From: Ferdinandcohnia humi_A
GTDB lineage: Bacteria; Bacillota; Bacilli; Bacillales; Bacillaceae_L
NCBI GenBank assembly: GCA_047608075.1
Contig: JBLKRX010000001.1
Span: forward strand, 276,414-340,413
Direction of reading: 5' to 3'
Length of the DNA stretch: 64,000 nucleotides
Part shown: piece after piece, positions 44,240 through 54,112 of the stretch
Position numbering within the stretch: the stretch's first letter is position 1
Layout of the letters: each line of letters opens with the position of its first letter
Position numbers and translations under genes: made by a program
Notes under the pieces: model-generated
What the model saw: the letters and a program-made list of their open reading frames with translations, nothing else
Told to the model about the DNA's origin: nothing
Databases searched by the model: none

Positions 44240-47200
44240 TAGGCCAACACTTCTTTCTTATGTGAATATTTACTTCTCCACTCCTGAATGGAAGTTACCG
44301 AAAAGGAGGATTCACGACAAGCCTGTAAAAATGCTTTAAAAGTTTCAAGCTGCGTAAATACCTGTATTCTTTTTTGATTTGCATCAATTTTTCGTTTTTT
44401 AGCCTCATCCGTATTTTCAAGACTAACCAATGCTAGTGCACCTTCACTCTTTACCCATTTTGGAAAATCTGTTACATGATATAAAGTAAAACCTAGTTCT
44501 TCTGCTTCCTTTTGTATATCACTTGGAATCACATTATTATCGAACATGATTTCAACTGAGCCTTTTTTCGAAAGTAGATAATGATGAAAAACCTTTGTAT
44601 AAGCGGAATCAATCGATTCAGCTATGCTTATTCCCTCACCGGTTGATTTCATTTCAGGGCCAACTGTCGGATCTCCCATTAACTTGTATGTTGAAAACAC
44701 TGGGTATTTCACTGTAAAGTAAGGTAAGTCTGGCATTAATCCAGTATGATTTATTAATTCCTTTAATGCTCTACCAAGGAGAAGCTTTGTAGCTAGTTGA
44801 ATCATCGGTATACCTGTAATTTTGCTAACTACAGGAACTGTACGACTTGCACGCGGATTGATTTCGAGAACATAAAGGTTGTTGTTATTCATTACAAATT
44901 GAATATTCATAATCCCAACAAATTGTAGCTCTTTTGCAATTGTTTCCGCATATTTTTCAATTGTTTGTTTATCCTTGGTTGTCAATGAAAGTGTGGGAAT
45001 CACTGCGTGACTATCACCAGAGTGAACTCCAGCTTTTTCAATATGTTCGATGATGACAGGGATTAAAATGTCCTTACCATCAGTGAGTAAATCAATCTCA
45101 ATTTCTAAACCAGGTACATATGCATCAATTAATAACGGGAATGTATGACTATGAATATCATCAACTATTTTTAATAGCTGTTCTTCATTATTGATAATAA
45201 TCATCCCTTTGCCACCAATTACATAGGAAGGACGAATTAAAATAGGAAATCCTATTTCTTTAGCCTTGATGAACAGGTCATCTACATCCTTAGCAATCTC
45301 ACCTGGTAAATGAGGGACTTCTATTTTTTCTAACAGCTTGTAAAAACGGTCACGATCTTCAAGCTGGTCAATAATGTCTTGATTAATTCCTAAAATTGAT
45401 ACTCCAGCATCTTCAAGCCCTTTAGCCAAATTAATTGCTGTTTGGCCGCCAAATTGTACAATGACTTGCTCCACTTGTTCGGCTTCAATAACATTGAGTA
45501 CATGCTCAAGTGTAAGAGGCTCAAAAAATAGTTTGTCAGCGATTTCGTAATCTGTGCTTACAGTTTCAGGGTTGTTATTCATTAATAATGTTTCATATCC
45601 CTCTTCTTGAAGTGCCAATATTCCATGGACAGAGCTATAATCAAACTCGATTCCTTGACCAATCCGTATTGGCCCAGAACCAAGGATAAGCACCTTGCGT
45701 TTGTTTGAAACTGTTAGCTCGTTTTCTCCGTAATAGCTTGAATAATAATAAGCGGTTTGCGCTGCGAACTCTCCAGCACAGGTATCCACACATTTGTAGC
45801 TCGGCACAATCCCAAGCTCTATCCGTTTTTGACGGATGTCTGATTCTTTCTTGCCACTTAGATAGGCAATATATTGATCAGAGTAACCCTTTTCTTTTAT
45901 TTCCCGTATAAACTCTGGTGTAAAAGCTTCGGCTGCCTTGCTGCTAATTTCCTTTTCCGTTTTAATTAACGAATCTATGCTATTTAAAAAGAATAGGTCT
46001 ATTTTTGAAATCTCGTGAAGCTCTACGGGTTTAGTACCTCTTCTTATTAGTTCGAGAACAGCAAAGAAACGATAGTCATCCCCTTTTTTAACACTTTGAA
46101 GTAGTTCTTCGGTTGATTTTTCCTCTATACTTGGAAGACGTAAGCTTTTGTTTTCTGCTTCTAGTGAATGTACGGCTTTTTGGATTGCACTTTCTAAGTT
46201 CCTGTCAATCGCCATTACTTCACCAGTTGCCTTCATTTGTGTCCCCAAGGTATGAGGCACATCTGTAAACTTATCAAACGGGAACCTTGGAAACTTAACA
46301 ACAACATAATCCAATGCAGGCTCAAAGCTAGCAAACGTTTTACCAGTAACAGGATTGATGAGTTCATCAAGTGTGTAGCCTACTGCTAGTTTTGCAGCCA
46401 TTTTTGCAATCGGATAGCCCGTTGCCTTTGAAGCTAATGCCGAAGAACGACTAACCCGTGGATTCACTTCAATTAAATAGTAATTTTTACTTTGGGGGTC
46501 TAACGCAAATTGAATATTACATCCCCCCACAATACCAAGTGCGGAAATAATATGGATGGAGGCAGAGCGTAGCATTTGATATTCTTCATCTGTTAGTGTT
46601 TGGGATGGTGCTACAACAATAGAATCACCTGTATGAATTCCTACAGGGTCGATATTTTCCATATTACAAATGGTGATGCATGTTCCTTTTTGATCTCGCA
46701 TAACCTCGTATTCAATTTCTTTATAACCAGCAATACTCTTTTCAATCAAACATTGAGTAATTGGGCTTTCGGACAAGCCATTTTTCGTTAATTCAATTAA
46801 CTGTTGCGAATCGTTCGCAATGCCTCCTCCTGTTCCCCCCAATGTGTAGGCTGGTCGAATGATAACTGGAAATCCTACCTTTTCTACAAATGAAACAGCT
46901 TCATCTTCGGTTGTAACTATTTCACTATCTGGGACAGGTTCATCCAATTGGTTCATTAAATTACGAAAGGCTTCTCTGTCCTCACCTTTTTTTATGGAAT
47001 CAATGGGTGTTCCAAGAACCTTTACATTAAATTTATTTAAGATCCCTTTTTCATAAAGACTGAAAGCCAAATTCAATCCTGTCTGTCCGCCGAGTGTTGC
47101 AAGCAATCCGTCTGGACGTTCCTTTTCAATAATTTTTTCTAGGCTTTCTGTTGTTAATGGTTCAAAATAAACAATATCTGCGTTAACCTCATCCGTCATA

Positions 47201-47361
47201 ATTGTTGCGGGGTTGTTATTAACTAATATTACTTTGTAGCCTTCTTCTTGAAGTGCTCTACAGCCCTGCGTCCCTGAGTAATCAAATTCTGCCGCCTGCC
47301 CAATTACAATTGGTCCGGAGCCAATAACTAAAATCGATTTTATTGATGTATTCTTAGGCAT
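44239..47361 (-). CDS. carB: Carbamoyl-phosphate synthase large chain (arginine type)
   Basis: Makes carbamoyl phosphate from ammonia, bicarbonate and two ATP. Two homologous ATP-grasp halves each begin with a similar motif (ILVIGSGPIVIGQAAEFDYSG and VLILGSGPIRIGQGIEFDYS), and the binding loops GGTGGGI and GGKGMI follow. The C-terminal MGS-like domain ends the 1040-aa chain. The ATG at 47361 behind GGAGAG gives the standard MPKNTSIKSI start and overlaps carA by eight bases; an upstream frame extension is not used. Confidence 0.97.
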   Translation of the reverse strand: MPKNTSIKSILVIGSGPIVIGQAAEFDYSGTQGCRALQEEGYKVILVNNNPATIMTDEVNADIVYFEPLTTESLEKIIEKERPDGLLATLGGQTGLNLAFSLYEKGILNKFNVKVLGTPIDSIKKGEDREAFRNLMNQLDEPVPDSEIVTTEDEAVSFVEKVGFPVIIRPAYTLGGTGGGIANDSQQLIELTKNGLSESPITQCLIEKSIAGYKEIEYEVMRDQKGTCITICNMENIDPVGIHTGDSIVVAPSQTLTDEEYQMLRSASIHIISALGIVGGCNIQFALDPQSKNYYLIEVNPRVSRSSALASKATGYPIAKMAAKLAVGYTLDELINPVTGKTFASFEPALDYVVVKFPRFPFDKFTDVPHTLGTQMKATGEVMAIDRNLESAIQKAVHSLEAENKSLRLPSIEEKSTEELLQSVKKGDDYRFFAVLELIRRGTKPVELHEISKIDLFFLNSIDSLIKTEKEISSKAAEAFTPEFIREIKEKGYSDQYIAYLSGKKESDIRQKRIELGIVPSYKCVDTCAGEFAAQTAYYYSSYYGENELTVSNKRKVLILGSGPIRIGQGIEFDYSSVHGILALQEEGYETLLMNNNPETVSTDYEIADKLFFEPLTLEHVLNVIEAEQVEQVIVQFGGQTAINLAKGLEDAGVSILGINQDIIDQLEDRDRFYKLLEKIEVPHLPGEIAKDVDDLFIKAKEIGFPILIRPSYVIGGKGMIIINNEEQLLKIVDDIHSHTFPLLIDAYVPGLEIEIDLLTDGKDILIPVIIEHIEKAGVHSGDSHAVIPTLSLTTKDKQTIEKYAETIAKELQFVGIMNIQFVMNNNNLYVLEINPRASRTVPVVSKITGIPMIQLATKLLLGRALKELINHTGLMPDLPYFTVKYPVFSTYKLMGDPTVGPEMKSTGEGISIAESIDSAYTKVFHHYLLSKKGSVEIMFDNNVIPSDIQKEAEELGFTLYHVTDFPKWVKSEGALALVSLENTDEAKKRKIDANQKRIQVFTQLETFKAFLQACRESSFSVTSIQEWRSKYSHKKEVLA

Positions 47362-48430
47362 ATAATTTTTCTCTCCTAACAGCACAGTTGTTTTCCATAA
47401 ATTCGTCAAAGATCCAGCTGCTTTCTATTGGCCCAGGATGAGCTTCTGGGTGAAATTGCACAGTTAAAATTGGGAGCTCTACGTGTGACATTCCTTCTAT
47501 TGAACCGTCGTTGCAATTCTTAAAACGAGCTTGTAATCCAGTATTATCTAAACTTCCCTCATCCACTACATAACTGTGATTTTGTGACGTGATATAAACC
47601 TTGTTTGTAACTAAATCTGAAACAGGTTGATTTGCACCTCTATGACCAAATTTCAGCTTTTTCGTATCTCCCCCAAAGCTTAAAGCTACTAACTGATGCC
47701 CTAAGCAAATAGCAAGTGTAGGGAAATTTTCTATCACTTTTCTGATTGTAGGTAAGTACTCTTGTAATGCCTTTGGATCTCCTGGTCCATTTGAAAGTAC
47801 AATCCCATCTGGACAAAGCTCATGTATCGCTTCAAAAGTAGTATCATATGGTACCACCGTTACTTTGCAGCCTCTAGATAAAAAGGAGTGCAAGATTGAT
47901 TTTTTAAATCCAAAGTCCATTAGTACAATATGATGTTTACCAGATCCATACGTCTGCACATGTTTGCTACTAACCTCTTTTACAGGGCTCGAAATAGCTG
48001 TAGCTGATTTAAAGTCTGATGAAGGGGACGCACTTATTACCGATTGCATAGTGCCTTCGTTTCGAATTCGTTTTACAACTGCTCGTGTATCCACATGTGT
48101 AAGTAAAGGAATATTCCATTTTTCTAAATACTGCTTTAATGAATATTTTGCATTATAGTGCGAGAAGGCTTCCTTCGATTCATACACTACTACACCAGCT
48201 ACATGTGGTTGTTTACTTTCAAAATCAAATTCATTTATCCCGTAATTGCCAATTAACGGGTAGGTAAACACAATAATTTGGTTTTTATAAGAAGGATCCG
48301 TTAAGACCTCTTGATAGCCTGTCATTCCTGTAAAAAATACGATCTCCCCAGTTATGAAAGCCTCAGGATTTGAACTAAACAAAGTTCCTTCAAAGTTTTC
48401 ACCATTCTCTAAGTGTAAATAGCCCTTCAT
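47354..48430 (-). CDS. carA: Carbamoyl-phosphate synthase small chain
   Basis: Glutaminase subunit supplying ammonia to CarB. The class I amidotransferase nucleophile is in LAICLGHQLVALSFGG, with the His and Glu partners in VQFHPEAHPGP. The N-terminal domain begins MKGYLHLENGENFEGTLF and contains GMTGYQEVLTDPSY. The length of 358 aa is normal. The ATG follows GAGGTGGAGAA. ARG-box-like sites lie immediately upstream, so carAB-argF may have its own regulated promoter. Confidence 0.97.
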   Translation of the reverse strand: MKGYLHLENGENFEGTLFSSNPEAFITGEIVFFTGMTGYQEVLTDPSYKNQIIVFTYPLIGNYGINEFDFESKQPHVAGVVVYESKEAFSHYNAKYSLKQYLEKWNIPLLTHVDTRAVVKRIRNEGTMQSVISASPSSDFKSATAISSPVKEVSSKHVQTYGSGKHHIVLMDFGFKKSILHSFLSRGCKVTVVPYDTTFEAIHELCPDGIVLSNGPGDPKALQEYLPTIRKVIENFPTLAICLGHQLVALSFGGDTKKLKFGHRGANQPVSDLVTNKVYITSQNHSYVVDEGSLDNTGLQARFKNCNDGSIEGMSHVELPILTVQFHPEAHPGPIESSWIFDEFMENNCAVRREKLYA

Positions 48431-48440
48431 TTCTCCACCT

Positions 48441-48474
48441 CGTATTTTTATTTATCGTAACGTATTTTTATACA
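48441..48474. promoter_or_regulatory. Two ARG-box-like operators before carA
   Basis: CGTATTTTTATTTA at 48441 and CGTATTTTTATACA at 48461 start exactly 20 bp apart, overlapping the carA leader and ending 10 bp before the start. The second fits the ArgR/AhrC pattern TGAATWWWWATTCA at 11 of 14 positions on the minus strand. The same paired layout occurs before argC. Confidence 0.55.
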
Positions 48475-48580
48475 AACGTATCCAAAAAAAATAATTGTTT
48501 ACTGGCAATTATATTAACTTTAGTCAGCAGAAGTCCCTACTTCTATTAGTGGGGGATATTTGCAAAAAGAGTATCTAATT

Positions 48581-48815
48581 CAGTGGGGTATAAACCCCCA
48601 CTGAAAATAGTTAAAGCCTCCAGCGGATGCCACGATTTTTTAATGACAATTTTCCTCGCATTAACTGGCACTTAGCCCTCATGGAGGGCATCTGTCAGTA
48701 AATGCCCGATTGGTGGTTAAACTACCAATCGGTGGAATAATACCTTCACATATTGAAGTAACTTTATCCCCCAAGCTCGAAAAAATCTAAGCAAATACGC
48801 CAAGGCACATTTGAT
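48581..48815 (+). repeat. Family 3 repeat, long copy with nested palindrome
   Basis: CAGTGGGGTATAAACCCCC, TAAAGCCTCCAGCGGATGCC, GATTTTTTAAT, AAAAAATCTAAGC and AAATACGCCAAGGC are in family 3 order. An inserted centre holds the palindrome CCGATTGGTGG...CCACCAATCGG-like pairing at 48709-48735 and the pair CCCTCATGGAGGGC. It lies between argD and carA. Confidence 0.68.
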
Positions 48816-48847
48816 TGATAATTGCCAGTGACTTTCCTTTGTTATTG

Positions 48848-49999
48848 CTACTTGGCATATTCTGTAACGAGAGTACTTTTTATTATATTGACAGCCTCAT
48901 CTAATTGTTCATATGAAACCGTTAAAGGTGGCAATAATCTAATTACGTCTGGTCCAGCAGGTAGTGTTAGCAAGCCATTTTTTCGTAATGCTGCTATTGA
49001 TTCCGCTGCATTTGATTGACATGCAATTCCAAGCATAAGTCCGCTTCCACGGACTTCATTTACCCATTCCTCGTTTCCAAGCACTTTATTCAGTTGTTCT
49101 TTTAAATATGCTCCCTTTTTCTCAACTTCATCTAAGAAGCTATCTTCAAAGATAATCGATACCGTTGCTTGTGCTGCTGCTAATGAAATGGGGTTACCAC
49201 CAAAGGTCGAACCATGTGATCCTGGACCAAAAGCTTCTTTTAGCTTTGCTTTCCCTAACATAGCTCCAATTGGTAAGCCATTACCCAGTCCTTTAGCAAC
49301 TGTAATAATATCAGGAGATATACCAAAATGCTGGTATGCAAATTTCTTTCCAGTTCTACCAATACCGGTTTGAACTTCATCTATTATGAAGAGTGCACCA
49401 TTTTGCTGACAGAGCACTTCAATTAATGTTAAAAACTCTGAAGTAGCAGGTACCACTCCACCTTCCCCTTGCACAACCTCAACTAACACGGCTGCAACAG
49501 AATCGTCCATCGCTTCCTTTAATGCCTCACAATCATTATAAGGAAGGTAGATAAACTCCTGTAAAAGTGGGCCGAAACCAGAATGAATCTTTTCTTGGCC
49601 CGTAGCTGCCATCGTTCCAAAGGTCCTACCATGAAACGATTGTATAAATGTTATGACCTTCGATTTCTGTGTATATTTACGTGCAAGCTTTAATGCTGCC
49701 TCATTAGCTTCCGCTCCACTATTACAAAAAAAAACTGCATCTAAATCGGAATTGCTGACAAGCTGACCAGCAACCTCTTGTTGAATATTTGTATGAAACA
49801 AATTCGAAACATGCCAAAATTTTGTCAGTTGTTGCTGCACAGCATCAAGTACAGCAGGATGACGATGTCCTAGGTTACATACTGCGATTCCTGATACAAA
49901 ATCTAAATATTTAGTGCCGTTCATATCAACAATATTTGCACCCTCTGCAGAATCAACAGTTATTTCCCATCTAGCGTAGGTTGGAAAAAGTGCATCCAT
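48848..49999 (-). CDS. argD: Acetylornithine aminotransferase
   Basis: PLP-dependent class III aminotransferase forming N-acetylornithine. FFCNSGAEANEAALKLARKY binds the cofactor phosphate, the Asp is in LFIIDEVQTGIGRTG, and the Schiff-base lysine is in ITVAKGLGNGLPIGAM. The 383-aa length is usual. The start overlaps the argB stop by one base. A gap of about 417 bp with a repeat separates it from carA. Confidence 0.96.
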   Translation of the reverse strand: MDALFPTYARWEITVDSAEGANIVDMNGTKYLDFVSGIAVCNLGHRHPAVLDAVQQQLTKFWHVSNLFHTNIQQEVAGQLVSNSDLDAVFFCNSGAEANEAALKLARKYTQKSKVITFIQSFHGRTFGTMAATGQEKIHSGFGPLLQEFIYLPYNDCEALKEAMDDSVAAVLVEVVQGEGGVVPATSEFLTLIEVLCQQNGALFIIDEVQTGIGRTGKKFAYQHFGISPDIITVAKGLGNGLPIGAMLGKAKLKEAFGPGSHGSTFGGNPISLAAAQATVSIIFEDSFLDEVEKKGAYLKEQLNKVLGNEEWVNEVRGSGLMLGIACQSNAAESIAALRKNGLLTLPAGPDVIRLLPPLTVSYEQLDEAVNIIKSTLVTEYAK

Positions 50000-50775
50000 T
50001 ATATCACCTCTAGTTCCTTTACGATTTTTGTTCCTTTTATGCTTCCGTCCAGCGCAACCAAGGAGTCTTTTCCACTAATGATCGTTATTTCTTGTAAGCT
50101 CCCAAACTCTAATGCTGAAAGTGCTGCGTTAACCTTAGGAATCATTCCTCCATAAATGGTGCCTTCCCCAATTAAATCAACTACGGTATTTGTAGATAGT
50201 TCAGGTAATAATTCACCATTTTTTAAGATTCCTGGTACATCCGTCACAAATAATAAATGGTTTGCGTGTAACGCTACTGCTACACTTGCTGCTGCTATGT
50301 CAGCATTGATGTTATACTTAGTTAACTCTTCATCTATTCCTATTGGTGATAGAACTGGCACATAATCTAGTGCTAATAGTTGTGTAAGGAATGAGATATT
50401 TACGTTCTTTACTTCCCCAACATACCCCAGGCTTTCCAAATCGATAGGTGTGGCTTGAAGAAGCAATGCGTCACTTCCAGATAATCCAACAGCTTGAATA
50501 CCGGCCTTCTGAAGCAATGATACTAACTTCTTATTAACTGTACCTGACAACACCATCTCAGCAACTTCTAACACCTCAGGTGTGGTTTTGCGTAATCCGT
50601 TTACAAACTCACTTCTGATATCCAAGGTAGCTAGCATTTGGCCAATCTCGGGTCCACCGCCATGAACAATAACAATCTTATAACCGTTTTGTTTTAATTC
50701 TCGTATGCTATGAAAAAATGAGTCCGATAACTCTGCGAGGATACTCCCTCCACACTTAATAACAATCGTGTTCAT
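49999..50775 (-). CDS. argB: Acetylglutamate kinase
   Basis: Amino acid kinase phosphorylating N-acetylglutamate. N-terminal VIKCGGSIL supplies the phosphate-binding Lys, IVHGGGPEIG is the second glycine loop, and the region NINADIAAASVAVAL binds the substrate. The length of 258 aa is that of the short, non-arginine-inhibited type. It starts 10 bp after argJ. Confidence 0.96.
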   Translation of the reverse strand: MNTIVIKCGGSILAELSDSFFHSIRELKQNGYKIVIVHGGGPEIGQMLATLDIRSEFVNGLRKTTPEVLEVAEMVLSGTVNKKLVSLLQKAGIQAVGLSGSDALLLQATPIDLESLGYVGEVKNVNISFLTQLLALDYVPVLSPIGIDEELTKYNINADIAAASVAVALHANHLLFVTDVPGILKNGELLPELSTNTVVDLIGEGTIYGGMIPKVNAALSALEFGSLQEITIISGKDSLVALDGSIKGTKIVKELEVI

Positions 50776-50785
50776 TATAGCCTCC

Positions 50786-52015
50786 TTACGAACGATAGCT
50801 TGCGTTGATTTTTACATAATCATAGGTTAAGTCGCATCCCCAAGCTGTTCCAAACCCATCTCCAATATGAAGGTCTACATTAATCACAACCTCACTATTA
50901 TCTAAATACGCTTTCGCAAGTTCTTCTGAAAATGCAATTGGCTGACTCGCCTTTAGCATTTGTATAGATCCAATTGATATATCTACATTATCTGGGTTAA
51001 CAGTTGCTGTACTATGGCCAATCGCCCCAATGATACGTCCCCAGTTCGCATCAGAACCATATATTGCTGTTTTTACTAGATTCGAACCAACAATCTTTTT
51101 GGCGATAATTCGTGCGTCTACTTCAGATACAGCACCAGTAACATTTACTTCTACTAGTTTAGTAGCACCTTCTCCATCCCTTGCAATTTGCTTTGCCAAA
51201 TCCTCAAAAGTCGTATGAAGAGCATGCACAAATACTTTCCATTCAGCGTGTTGTGGAGTTAAAGGTTCATTTTCGGCCATTCCACTCGCCATAACTAATA
51301 CCATATCATTTGTCGACGTTTCCCCATCTACTGTAATTTGGTTAAAGGTTACATCTGTTACTTCTTTCATCGCAATTTGTAGAGAAGCTGAGTCAATATT
51401 TGCATCTGTTGTTACAAATGCAAGCATCGTAGCCATATTAGGATGAATCATCCCTGATCCTTTGGCTGCACCTGCTATGGAAATTGTTTTTCCATTAATA
51501 GTTGTTTGGTAACATGCCTTTTTCATAACTAAATCCGTAGTTAAAATAGCAGTTTGAAAGTCTTCTGCTGCTTCTTTCGTAGCTGTTGGTTGAAGCATTT
51601 TTATTCCATTTTTAATTTTATCCATTTGCAGAAGTTCACCAATAACACCTGTTGATGCAACCGCTACAAGATGCTCTTCAATACCAAATTGTGCCGCAGT
51701 CTCAGCCCTCATTTCGTATGCATCCAATAAACCCTGTTGACCTGTACAAGCATTTGCACATGCACTATTAATGACTACTGCTTGTAATTTATTTTCAGTA
51801 GCAATACTTTCCTTTGTCACTTTAATTGGTGGTGCTTGAAAGTGACTTAGCGTGTACACAGCCGCACAGCTTGCTGGTACATCACAAATAACGACTCCTA
51901 AGTCCCTTTTTGTATAACGTAATCCAGCATGGACACCTGCTGTTTTAAATCCCTTAGGAGTTACGATTGTACCCTCTTCCAATTTCAACACTTGAATATC
52001 TTTCGTATCTAACAA
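50786..52015 (-). CDS. argJ: Bifunctional ornithine acetyltransferase / N-acetylglutamate synthase
   Basis: Recycles the acetyl group from acetylornithine to glutamate and can also use acetyl-CoA. The self-cleavage site is in AKGSGMIHPNMATMLAFV, where the Thr of ATML becomes the nucleophile of the beta chain. PASCAAVYTLSHFQAPPI and CANACTGQQG are other landmarks. TTG at 52015 is preferred, eight bases after AAAGGGAG. An in-frame GTG at 52024 lies too close to that ribosome site but cannot be excluded. Confidence 0.94.
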   Translation of the reverse strand: MLDTKDIQVLKLEEGTIVTPKGFKTAGVHAGLRYTKRDLGVVICDVPASCAAVYTLSHFQAPPIKVTKESIATENKLQAVVINSACANACTGQQGLLDAYEMRAETAAQFGIEEHLVAVASTGVIGELLQMDKIKNGIKMLQPTATKEAAEDFQTAILTTDLVMKKACYQTTINGKTISIAGAAKGSGMIHPNMATMLAFVTTDANIDSASLQIAMKEVTDVTFNQITVDGETSTNDMVLVMASGMAENEPLTPQHAEWKVFVHALHTTFEDLAKQIARDGEGATKLVEVNVTGAVSEVDARIIAKKIVGSNLVKTAIYGSDANWGRIIGAIGHSTATVNPDNVDISIGSIQMLKASQPIAFSEELAKAYLDNSEVVINVDLHIGDGFGTAWGCDLTYDYVKINASYRS

Positions 52016-52084
52016 GCTAGTCACTCCCTTTAGTGAATACTCATTTCGAGCTAAAATTTCATTACATTTTAGTACAACTTATTT

Positions 52085-53125
52085 TTATGGGAAAACCGGT
52101 ACCATTTGTAATCCAGTATCTTCAGGCCAACCAAACATTAGGTTGGCATTCTGAATAGCCTGCCCAGCTGCACCTTTTACTAGGTTATCTATTACTGAGA
52201 CTACTGTAATACGCTTCGTACGTTCATCAAATGCAAGACCAATGTCACAATAATTTGTGCCATACACTTCTTTAGTTGAAGGGAAGTTCCCTTTGTCTCT
52301 TATACGTACAAATGGCGAATCTTCATAACTAGTAGAATACAATTCATACAGACTCTCAAAGGTAATTGAATCTGATATACTATTAATATATATTGTTGAC
52401 ATGATTCCTCTAGTCATTGGCACTAAATGTGTACTGAAGGTAACGTAAGGAATTGTTTCGTCCCATACTTTAAGTACCTGTTCAATCTCAGGTATATGCT
52501 GGTGACGATTTACTTTATAGATTGAAAAATTCTCGTTAGTCTCCGCATAATGTGTAGTTTTTGAAGGACTCTTTCCTGCACCTGATATTCCTGATTTTGC
52601 ATCGATTACAATCGAGCTTACATCGATTTTTTTATTTATAACCAATGGTGCCAATCCAAGTAATGTTGCAGTTGGATAACAGCCCGGATTGGATATGAAA
52701 CTGCTATTCTTGATATCTTCTCGATTCCATTCTGATAATCCATAAGTTGCTTTTTCCAAATCTTCTTGCCTTGGACCAGGGTGGTTATACCATTTTTCAA
52801 AGATCGCTGGGTCTCCTAAACGATAATCACCCGATAGGTCAACAATCTTTACATCCTGACTAATTAGTTCAGGAATTAGAGTCGACGATACCCCAGAAGG
52901 TGTTGCGATAAATACCACATCAACCTCATTGGCAATTTTAGGAATATCTATACTTTCTAAGGAATAATTTGCAAGACTTGAAATTTGCGGATAGACCTCT
53001 GAAAGCTTCATGCCAACCTGAGAAGAAGAGTATACAGAGTGAACATTAATATATGGATGAAATTGTAATAATCGTAATAATTCGATGCCACTATAACCAG
53101 TAACTCCAACTATACCTGCCTTCAT
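52085..53125 (-). CDS. argC: N-acetyl-gamma-glutamyl-phosphate reductase
   Basis: NADPH-dependent reductase of arginine synthesis. The Rossmann start is MKAGIVGVTGYSGIELLRLL, and the active-site Cys is in FISNPGCYPTATLLGL, with the His in THLVPMTRGI. The ATG at 53125 follows AAGGAGGATGCA. It gives 346 aa, the normal length, whereas a longer frame upstream is unsupported. It is the first gene of argCJBD. Confidence 0.96.
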   Translation of the reverse strand: MKAGIVGVTGYSGIELLRLLQFHPYINVHSVYSSSQVGMKLSEVYPQISSLANYSLESIDIPKIANEVDVVFIATPSGVSSTLIPELISQDVKIVDLSGDYRLGDPAIFEKWYNHPGPRQEDLEKATYGLSEWNREDIKNSSFISNPGCYPTATLLGLAPLVINKKIDVSSIVIDAKSGISGAGKSPSKTTHYAETNENFSIYKVNRHQHIPEIEQVLKVWDETIPYVTFSTHLVPMTRGIMSTIYINSISDSITFESLYELYSTSYEDSPFVRIRDKGNFPSTKEVYGTNYCDIGLAFDERTKRITVVSVIDNLVKGAAGQAIQNANLMFGWPEDTGLQMVPVFP

Positions 53126-53319
53126 TGCATCCTCCTTGAATATTAATAATTTCGCGTTAGCGTTTTTGTCTCCCAGAATATCTTCGAGCACATTACAATA
53201 AAGTGATACTTTACCATGGAAGTTTTTACCTTTTTAGCAAGGTTGCAACCTCTGCTATATCAGTTCATCCCACAGCTTAGAAATATTATTGTTCAAAGTT
53301 AAAATTTGAAATATGTACC

Positions 53320-53363
53320 ATTATAAGTCCGTATAAAAATAAAATCAATTGTATTTTTATAAA
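53320..53363 (-). promoter_or_regulatory. argC promoter with two ARG-box-like operators
   Basis: On the minus strand TTGATT and TATAAT (53320-53325) are separated by 17 bp. CGTATAAAAATAAA (from 53330) and TGTATTTTTATAAA (from 53350) start exactly 20 bp apart and cover the -35 element and spacer, a layout suited to repression by an ArgR/AhrC hexamer. The predicted mRNA leader is about 188 nt. Confidence 0.6.
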
Positions 53364-53483
53364 TTAGTAAGAATAATAGAATACATTTTTTTCAGTATTG
53401 CCTTTATGACTAATTATTGGAGTAAAAAGATATTTAGGTACAAGTTATGGTTTCGTATAAAGATATAGTAAAAATACAGGAAA

Positions 53484-53552
53484 AAAGCGCAATATAATCG
53501 CTGAAGCTTGTTCAAGTGTGAAATCTGGATAGGCGCTGGAGCTGAAAGGAGA
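53484..53552 (+). repeat. Family 2 repeat, 3' half
   Basis: AAAGCGCAATATAATCGCTGAAGC and GGATAGGCGCTGGAGCTGAAAG match the right half of family 2. Confidence 0.6.
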
Positions 53553-53609
53553 TAGACCTAAATGAATGTTATCCGGGAAAGGTAATTTCTATAGTTCCTT
53601 TACATAAAG

Positions 53610-53632
53610 AAGGATGCCCGATGGACACCCTT
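53610..53632 (-). terminator. Terminator of the NarI-like gene
   Basis: On the minus strand AAGGGTGTCC / GGGCATCCTT, with two wobble pairs and a three-base loop, is followed by CTTTATGT. Confidence 0.6.
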
Positions 53633-53662
53633 TAAATAAAATTCATACGCTACGTCTGTCTT

Positions 53663-54061
53663 TTACCATTTTGTAATTAAGCTAGCATCCTCATCCTCCA
53701 TTTGAAGGATTGTATGCTTTTGAAACGTAATGCCTGTGAAAGGAAGAAGTAATAGCAAAATAAATAATGATAAGATATGAATTTGTGTGAATGGTGAAGC
53801 CATATACATCAAGTCCATACTCGGATTCAAGGTAAGGAATCCTTTCGTCCACTTAAGAACTAAGGGGTAATCAGTTTGAATAGTAATTAAAATAACTGAT
53901 CCTGATCCTACAAACAGAAAGAGTACTACTAAAAATATATATTTAACCTGCTTTAAACGGATTTGGTATTCACTTTTCCAAATCATCCATGTAATAAATA
54001 CAAATATCACGGTATACGGAAACACTACCCAAAGTATCATATCAAGTAAATTCATCATCAT
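53663..54061 (-). CDS. Short NarI-like membrane protein, Fnr-controlled
   Basis: A 132-aa protein with three hydrophobic helices (about residues 5-25, 38-60 and 92-112). The start LLDMILWVVFPYTVIFVF and the end LTLNPSMDLMYMASPFTQIHILSLFILLLLLPFTG resemble the two ends of the nitrate reductase gamma subunit NarI, but the middle of about 90 residues is absent. Only one of the four heme-ligand histidines of NarI is apparent (QIHIL). No narGHJ is nearby. The promoter carries a perfect Fnr box. Its family and function are inferred, and it may be a quinone- or partner-binding remnant rather than a cytochrome. Confidence 0.6.
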   Translation of the reverse strand: MMMNLLDMILWVVFPYTVIFVFITWMIWKSEYQIRLKQVKYIFLVVLFLFVGSGSVILITIQTDYPLVLKWTKGFLTLNPSMDLMYMASPFTQIHILSLFILLLLLPFTGITFQKHTILQMEDEDASLITKW

Positions 54062-54112
54062 TTCACCCTTACCCAGTACAAGTCATTTAATAGAATTATT
54101 GTCTCTACTTAT

